IMG/VR virus record: IMGVR_UViG_3300031787_000236
Coordinates: 1-44,271 of that record
From: a virus
DNA: 44,271 bases
Direction: 5' to 3' (one strand)
Part shown: positions 41,262 through 44,271 of the stretch, one piece after another
Numbering within the stretch: position 1 is the stretch's first letter
Layout: every line of letters begins with the position of its first letter
Translations under genes and position numbers: made by a program
Notes under the pieces: generated by a model
What the model was told of the DNA's origin: nothing
Seen by the model: the letters and a program-made list of their open reading frames with translations, nothing else
The model's database searches: none

Positions 41262-41505
41262 AAATAATGTAATTATTGAGTTGATTGAAAAAGAAAAGAT
41301 TACCGGTTCTGGCATTCTTCTTTCGTCTGCTGATCCATTAGAAGCCAATAAAGGAAAAGTAGTATCACTAGGACCTGACGCAGAAATGGTCAAAGAAGGT
41401 GATACAGTATTGCCTAATTGGAATGCCGCACGTAAAACCAAGTACGATGGTATAGACTACTATATCATTTCTGAGGACGAAATCGTTTTAATCTTTGGAG
41501 AATAA
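41245..41505 (+). CDS. groES: GroES/gp31-like co-chaperonin
   Basis: An 86-residue co-chaperonin: LRPIKNNVIIELIEKEKITGSGILLSSADPLEANKGKVVSLGPD, with the mobile loop (KEKITGSGILLSS) carrying a hydrophobic I-L-L for GroEL binding, and GDTVLPNWNAARKTKYDGIDYYIISEDEIVLIF. It replaces or modifies GroES in folding phage capsid proteins, like T4 gp31 (111 residues), though shorter. TTG 41245 is the only good start; GAGGAGA (41231-41237) precedes it by 7 bases. Confidence 0.88.
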   Translation: MLRPIKNNVIIELIEKEKITGSGILLSSADPLEANKGKVVSLGPDAEMVKEGDTVLPNWNAARKTKYDGIDYYIISEDEIVLIFGE

Positions 41506-41506
41506 C

Positions 41507-41857
41507 ATGACCACTTTTACGTCAGACGATAGAAAATCTGCATATGAACCAGGTTTAGGATGTGTAACACCATCTTCTACTAACGGCATGGAAGAACCTG
41601 ATTTAGTTGCCGAAGCACCGTATCATCCTGGTTACGAAGATGCTGTCATACTAAAAAATGAATACCAAGACATACTCAGTACCGAAGATTGTATGTCGGG
41701 TAACCAACTTAACTTGAACCTATCTGATACCGAAGAACAGAACTCCTTACTACGTAAACGCATCCTTGAACTTGAAAAAGAACTAGAAGAATACCGTTCC
41801 CATAAAACCCGCCATATGAATACAGCACAAGGCATTATTGACTTTATAAAAACATGA
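41507..41857 (+). CDS. coiled-coil early protein
   Basis: A 116-residue protein. ATG 41507 lies one base after the groES stop. The first 55 residues are Ser/Thr/Pro/Glu rich, and the C-terminal part is a coiled coil (LRKRILELEKELEEYRS). No family is recognised. Confidence 0.65.
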   Translation: MTTFTSDDRKSAYEPGLGCVTPSSTNGMEEPDLVAEAPYHPGYEDAVILKNEYQDILSTEDCMSGNQLNLNLSDTEEQNSLLRKRILELEKELEEYRSHKTRHMNTAQGIIDFIKT

Positions 41858-42024
41858 TTACACTTTTAGGCATCCTTGGTATACTTATCACCGCACTGGT
41901 CGCTGTACCAGCCACACTTATCGCTATGGCCACCCTCATAGAACATCCAATCAAAACGATTATCAAACTTTGGACCACACTCATCGAAACGTATATTGAC
42001 TTTTGGAATAATATCACCAAATAG
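41854..42024 (+). CDS. 56-residue membrane protein
   Basis: A short gene (ATGA overlap at 41854) with a long hydrophobic N-terminus, MITLLGILGILITALVAVP, then a second weakly hydrophobic region and an aromatic C-terminus. Probably one or two membrane segments. A 10-base direct repeat, CGAAACGTAT, lies in its end and just after it (41985-41994 and 42025-42034). Function unknown. Confidence 0.55.
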   Translation: MITLLGILGILITALVAVPATLIAMATLIEHPIKTIIKLWTTLIETYIDFWNNITK

Positions 42025-42057
42025 CGAAACGTATCTGCGAAACACAATCTCTATATC

Positions 42058-42267
42058 ATGGCAAAACTCCTTCTAGTACCTCTCTTACTCCTCTGCGTTT
42101 CCGCCGCCTCCGGACAAAGCGCTTCCGAGATACCAATACAATCAAAAGATTCCAATAGTGTTCTCACCTGTCGGCCTCAGAAGCCGCTGAGCCATACTTG
42201 GATTTGTATCGACCAAAATGGTAAAGAACGAACCAATTTAATCATTAAAGACAAGGAAGCAAAATGA
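42058..42267 (+). CDS. exported small protein
   Basis: A 69-residue protein with a signal peptide (MAKLLLVPLLLLCVSAASGQS). The mature part has two Cys (LTCRPQ, WICID), which would form a disulfide in the periplasm, and a Lys-rich end. No good ribosome site is seen upstream of ATG 42058. ATGA overlap leads to the next gene. Function unknown. Confidence 0.65.
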   Translation: MAKLLLVPLLLLCVSAASGQSASEIPIQSKDSNSVLTCRPQKPLSHTWICIDQNGKERTNLIIKDKEAK

Positions 42268-42419
42268 GGTTACTGCATCTCTTTCAATACTGGACACATA
42301 CCGACCTCTGGTTCTCTAAGAATTTCTGGTATTACAAAGAATACACACCAAAAGGTTATCTATTATTAACCATCTGTGGTATCGCAATGGTTTTCGATAG
42401 ACCGAATATTTCAATATGA
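42264..42419 (+). CDS. 51-residue protein with one TM
   Basis: A short gene from ATG 42264 (ATGA overlap). It is rich in aromatic residues (MRLLHLFQYWTHTDLWFSKN, FWYYKEY) and has one hydrophobic stretch (GYLLLTICGIAMVF). Its stop overlaps the next ATG. No function is recognised. Confidence 0.55.
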   Translation: MRLLHLFQYWTHTDLWFSKNFWYYKEYTPKGYLLLTICGIAMVFDRPNISI

Positions 42420-42658
42420 ATATTCGTAAATGGAAAGATGGAGAAACCGTTGCACACTTTCTGTATTATGATGAGAGTGGTCGAATCATTGGCGAAGTGG
42501 GCCTTGCTGGTCATCAGATTAAAACTAAACACACGACAACCATCTATCCAGACAACAAAGAAATATTCTCTTTAGGAATGTACATTAACTCCGAATCCGC
42601 CAAAGCTGCTGTAGAAAGGTGGTGGATGATACAAGAAAGGACATTGATAGAAGAATGA
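42416..42658 (+). CDS. small early protein
   Basis: An 80-residue protein with beta-rich N-terminal half (VAHFLYYDESGRIIGEVGLAGHQ) and helical C-terminal half (SAKAAVERWWMIQERTLI). No recognised domain. ATGA overlap at both ends indicates translation coupling in a chain of small genes. Confidence 0.6.
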   Translation: MNIRKWKDGETVAHFLYYDESGRIIGEVGLAGHQIKTKHTTTIYPDNKEIFSLGMYINSESAKAAVERWWMIQERTLIEE

Positions 42659-42837
42659 TGAAAGAACTATTAAAAGAACACAGTATCAATCCTAATAAAC
42701 AAACACTTCATATCTCCGGTGAACGCATGAGAGCCTTCTGTACCGATATTTCTGGTAAATGGGTACCAGTTGAAGATGTAATGAAACTCGTGGACCGTAT
42801 TCATGAATTAGAGAAACAAATCTATGGATCCCGTTAG
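42655..42837 (+). CDS. small helical protein
   Basis: A 60-residue protein from ATG 42655 or 42658 (ATGA overlap). It contains KWVPVEDVMKLVDRIHELEKQI, a likely coiled-coil helix. No family recognised. Confidence 0.6.
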   Translation: MMKELLKEHSINPNKQTLHISGERMRAFCTDISGKWVPVEDVMKLVDRIHELEKQIYGSR

Positions 42838-42940
42838 ACAATACCAAGAACGCTTCTGGTCCTTGTGGACGGACCTGAAAAAAATTTTAGGATTAATGAA
42901 TCCGAAAAATCGAAATCCTGACGGAAGCCCCAGAAAATAA
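42824..42940 (+). CDS. 38-residue protein ending the early operon
   Basis: A very short gene at ATG 42824 inside the end of the previous one. MDPVRQYQERFWSLWTDLKK begins it and it ends in a basic NPKNRNPDGSPRK tail. It is supported by the same overlap style as its neighbours and by the terminator directly after the stop. Confidence 0.45.
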   Translation: MDPVRQYQERFWSLWTDLKKILGLMNPKNRNPDGSPRK

Positions 42941-42948
42941 AAAATTGG

Positions 42949-42979
42949 AAAAAAGAGTTTGACCTGGAAACACTTTTTT
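42949..42979 (+). terminator. intrinsic-terminator-like hairpin
   Basis: AAAAAAGAGTTT (42949-42960), loop GACCTGG, AAACACTTTTTT (42968-42979): 11 of 12 stem pairs, with an A-tract on the left and a T-tract on the right, so it could end transcription from either side. It begins nine bases after the last stop of the early operon. Confidence 0.6.
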
Positions 42980-43250
42980 AGCTAACACTTCACACCACCC
43001 CTCCCCCCTATACACCATATAGTCAAAATCAGAGCTGCCCTCCGAGCCGTACCAGTACAGCGCTGTACAGCAGTCACGAAGCACTCCGAAGCAGTCCCCA
43101 TACGGCTCCAGTACTGCAGCTCTCCAGTATCCCACCCAATCCCCACACGGCTCCAGAGCTGGCTCCACGACCCTCCGAGCCGTACCACCTCGAGGCGTTT
43201 TCGTGCGTCCTCGTGAACCCCGACCAATACTTGACCAAAACGCTACAGTA
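42980..43250. other. GC-rich, C-skewed structured noncoding element
   Basis: About 270 bases with no convincing gene, much richer in G+C and especially C on the + strand than the surrounding AT-rich genome. It contains direct repeats CCCTCCGAGCCGTACCA (43038-43054 and 43171-43187) and TCCCCA(T/C)ACGGCTCCAG (43095-43111 and 43140-43156). GAGCCGT and ACGGCTC are reverse complements, giving an A-B-B-A dyad layout. A 14-bp palindrome, GTACAGCGCTGTAC (43055-43068), lies between. It is bounded by a terminator upstream and a promoter downstream, so it is unlikely to be part of an mRNA. An origin, packaging or recombination site, or a structured RNA, are options. Confidence 0.6.
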
Positions 43251-43295
43251 TTATTCTCAATAAAATCAAGCGCTTACAGGAGTGGCAAATAGTTA

Positions 43296-43323
43296 TTGAC
43301 ACTGGCGCCAATTCGTGTATAAT
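43296..43323 (+). promoter_or_regulatory. consensus sigma70 promoter with palindrome in spacer
   Basis: TTGACA (43296-43301), 16-base spacer, TATAAT (43318-43323), 47 bases before ATG 43371. The spacer holds a perfect 8-bp palindrome TGGCGCCA (43303-43310), a possible operator. A pair ACAC/GTGT flanks it. Confidence 0.8.
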
Positions 43324-43370
43324 AGATTCTATTGTAGTAATTCATTAACACTTATAACGAAAGAAAAATT

Positions 43371-43646
43371 ATGTTTTCATATATTGATACAATTCAAAAC
43401 CTTACAGTCGCTGAAAAACGCAATTTAGTCAAATCTATTAAATTAATGATTAAAGAGCATATCGCTGCTAATCGTGACGCTAATTTCCAACGCAAACAAA
43501 ATTCTGCTTTGCTTCGTGCTCAGAAAAAACAAGAACGCATTGCGAAATTAGAAGAAAAACTAGCAAAACTCCGCAACCCCACCGGCGCTGTTGCTGTTCG
43601 CCAGAATCGCAAACCGTCCAAACCTGTAGTTACCACTTTCGCTTAA
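43371..43646 (+). CDS. small basic coiled-coil early protein
   Basis: A 91-residue basic protein. The N-terminal MFSYIDTIQNLTVAEKRNLVKSIKLMI is helical, the middle is a Lys/Glu/Ala coiled coil (QKKQERIAKLEEKLAKL), and the tail is basic (RQNRKPSKP). It is the first gene after a consensus promoter, so it is probably expressed early and strongly. The Leu/Lys-rich N-terminus resembles that of the next gene's product (IRELPLADKKTLLAML), hinting at a shared motif. Function unknown. Confidence 0.7.
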   Translation: MFSYIDTIQNLTVAEKRNLVKSIKLMIKEHIAANRDANFQRKQNSALLRAQKKQERIAKLEEKLAKLRNPTGAVAVRQNRKPSKPVVTTFA

Positions 43647-43651
43647 TAGTG

Positions 43652-43692
43652 AATTTATAGTAGCGATTTGAGATAGTCGCTATTAGTAAATT
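43652..43692 (+). terminator. imperfect hairpin between two early genes
   Basis: AATTTATAGTAGCGA (43652-43666) and TCGCTATTAGTAAATT (43677-43692) can pair across a 10-base loop, with TAGCGA/TCGCTA perfect and one bulge. There is no T-run after it, so it may be an RNA-processing or stability element rather than a terminator. Confidence 0.4.
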
Positions 43693-43709
43693 TATTATAA
43701 AGAGATTAT

Positions 43710-43919
43710 ATGCTAGATAGAATACGAGAATTACCCCTTGCTGATAAAAAAACACTATTAGCAATGCTACAATCAGATTTAAACCTGACTGTGACCACCG
43801 AATTTACTGCCCCCAAAGTAGATTACTGGCAATATGAAACACGCAAGTGCAATGAAATTGCCATAGTTAAACGCAATGCCGGACAAGTGATTTATACCGA
43901 TTTGCAAATAGTCGACTAA
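43710..43919 (+). CDS. small early protein
   Basis: A 69-residue protein that opens MLDRIRELPLADKKTLLAML, similar in design to the previous product (NLTVAEKRNLVKSI). The rest includes VDYWQYETRKCNEIAIVKRN. A hairpin and an AT-rich leader precede it and no clear promoter of its own is seen, so it may be read through from 43296. Function unknown. Confidence 0.65.
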   Translation: MLDRIRELPLADKKTLLAMLQSDLNLTVTTEFTAPKVDYWQYETRKCNEIAIVKRNAGQVIYTDLQIVD

Positions 43920-43941
43920 TTTACTCAAGTATTAATAGTGC

Positions 43942-43970
43942 TTGTGATATTTGCCGTTTTATGTTATAAT
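43942..43970 (+). promoter_or_regulatory. sigma70-type promoter
   Basis: -35 TTGTGA (43942-43947, four of six), 17-base spacer, consensus -10 TATAAT (43965-43970), 29 bases before ATG 44000. The strong -10 and spacing support it despite the weaker -35. Confidence 0.65.
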
Positions 43971-43999
43971 AGATTTTTAAAGTGAAAGAGATAAAAAAT

Positions 44000-44271
44000 A
44001 TGATGAATGTTGCATTTGTAGTAAAAACTGATAATTATTATGTCGTGCAAAGTTACGCATCTCGTGATGAAAATCAATACGAAGTATATGATAGTAATGA
44101 TAATCCGCTCGGATATTTTGTCGAATCATTTAACGAATTCAATGAATCGCAGTATGAGATTTATTCGTTAGAGTCGACCGAATTCGGAGATATATCGCAT
44201 GAAGAATATAATAGAATTGATTATACCAATTCTTTTCAAAGTGCTATTGATAAATTAATTGAGAATAACGA
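44000..44271 (+). CDS. acidic early protein (3' partial)
   Basis: A gene that runs off the window's right edge. It starts at ATG 44000 (or 44003), after AGTGAAAGAG and its own promoter. About 90 codons are visible. The product opens MMNVAFVVKTDNYYVVQSYA, then becomes strongly acidic and Tyr/Asn/Ser-rich (EVYDSNDNPLGYF, EFNESQYEIY). Small acidic early proteins of phages often mimic DNA or bind host proteins, but no such role is shown here. Confidence 0.6.
   Translation, partial: MMNVAFVVKTDNYYVVQSYASRDENQYEVYDSNDNPLGYFVESFNEFNESQYEIYSLESTEFGDISHEEYNRIDYTNSFQSAIDKLIENN

Noticed and set aside
42919-42931. GACGGAAG sequence recalling the glutamine riboswitch core.
   Set aside because: The rest of the motif (the upstream CGUUCA strand and its pairing) is absent, and the bases lie in a small coding sequence.
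42893-43227. Two minus-strand ORFs across the GC-rich region.
   Set aside because: They lack ribosome sites, overlap each other in different frames, and are long only because the region is C-rich with few stops. Their repeats come from the DNA repeats.

Overview
The window is about 44 kb of the genome of a T4-like (Tevenvirinae-type) contractile-tailed phage, AT-rich, with every supported gene on the + strand and most genes joined by ATGA/TAATG overlaps. The evidence is the set of T4-type core genes: family B DNA polymerase gp43 (5' end cut off), UvsX, gp41 helicase, gp61 primase and T4-type RNase H, with ThyX, NrdA/NrdB, a GroES-like co-chaperonin and T4-type late promoters. The lysis genes (GH19 endolysin, i-/o-spanin pair with lipobox, several exported proteins) imply a Gram-negative host. 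Gene content resembles the marine and freshwater myoviruses of cyanobacteria and SAR11-like hosts, but no photosynthesis genes are present and the host cannot be named from this sequence.

Layout: (1) 1-8.99 kb, replication/recombination: gp43, a membrane protein, uvsX, small genes, gp41, a DUF4338/DruA-like protein and two unknowns. (2) 8.99-15.6 kb, a nine-gene glycan island: glycosyltransferase-like proteins, two SAM methyltransferases, an HtrL/YibB-like protein, two GT9-like proteins and a sugar epimerase. (3) 15.7-25.1 kb, a late module behind an exact TATAAATA promoter. It encodes a KxDG ligase-fold protein, a possible PD-(D/E)XK protein, a nucleotidyltransferase-kinase fusion, two long basic proteins made of modules separated by acidic EExEQ(I/L)DE linkers, a virion structural protein and small basic Cys-containing proteins. 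Several N-termini look like T4 capsid-targeting sequences, so I read this as an internal-head (packaged and injected) protein module. (4) 25.1-29.5 kb, lysis and envelope cassette. (5) 29.5-34.9 kb, primase and nucleotide metabolism. (6) 34.9-44.3 kb, rnh followed by many small early genes under consensus sigma70 promoters, with a CobT-like metallopeptidase/VWA protein, a MazG-like protein and GroES.

The most unusual signals are: an 80-codon ORF nested in a second frame of the nucleotidyltransferase-kinase gene, coinciding exactly with a GC-rich island (19521-19763); the polyprotein-like pair of genes at 20.1-23.5 kb, whose linkers fit the T4 prohead-protease consensus; and a GC- and C-rich, repeat- and dyad-containing noncoding element at about 42.98-43.25 kb between a terminator and a strong promoter. 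No tRNA, rRNA, CRISPR array, insertion sequence or integrase was seen.
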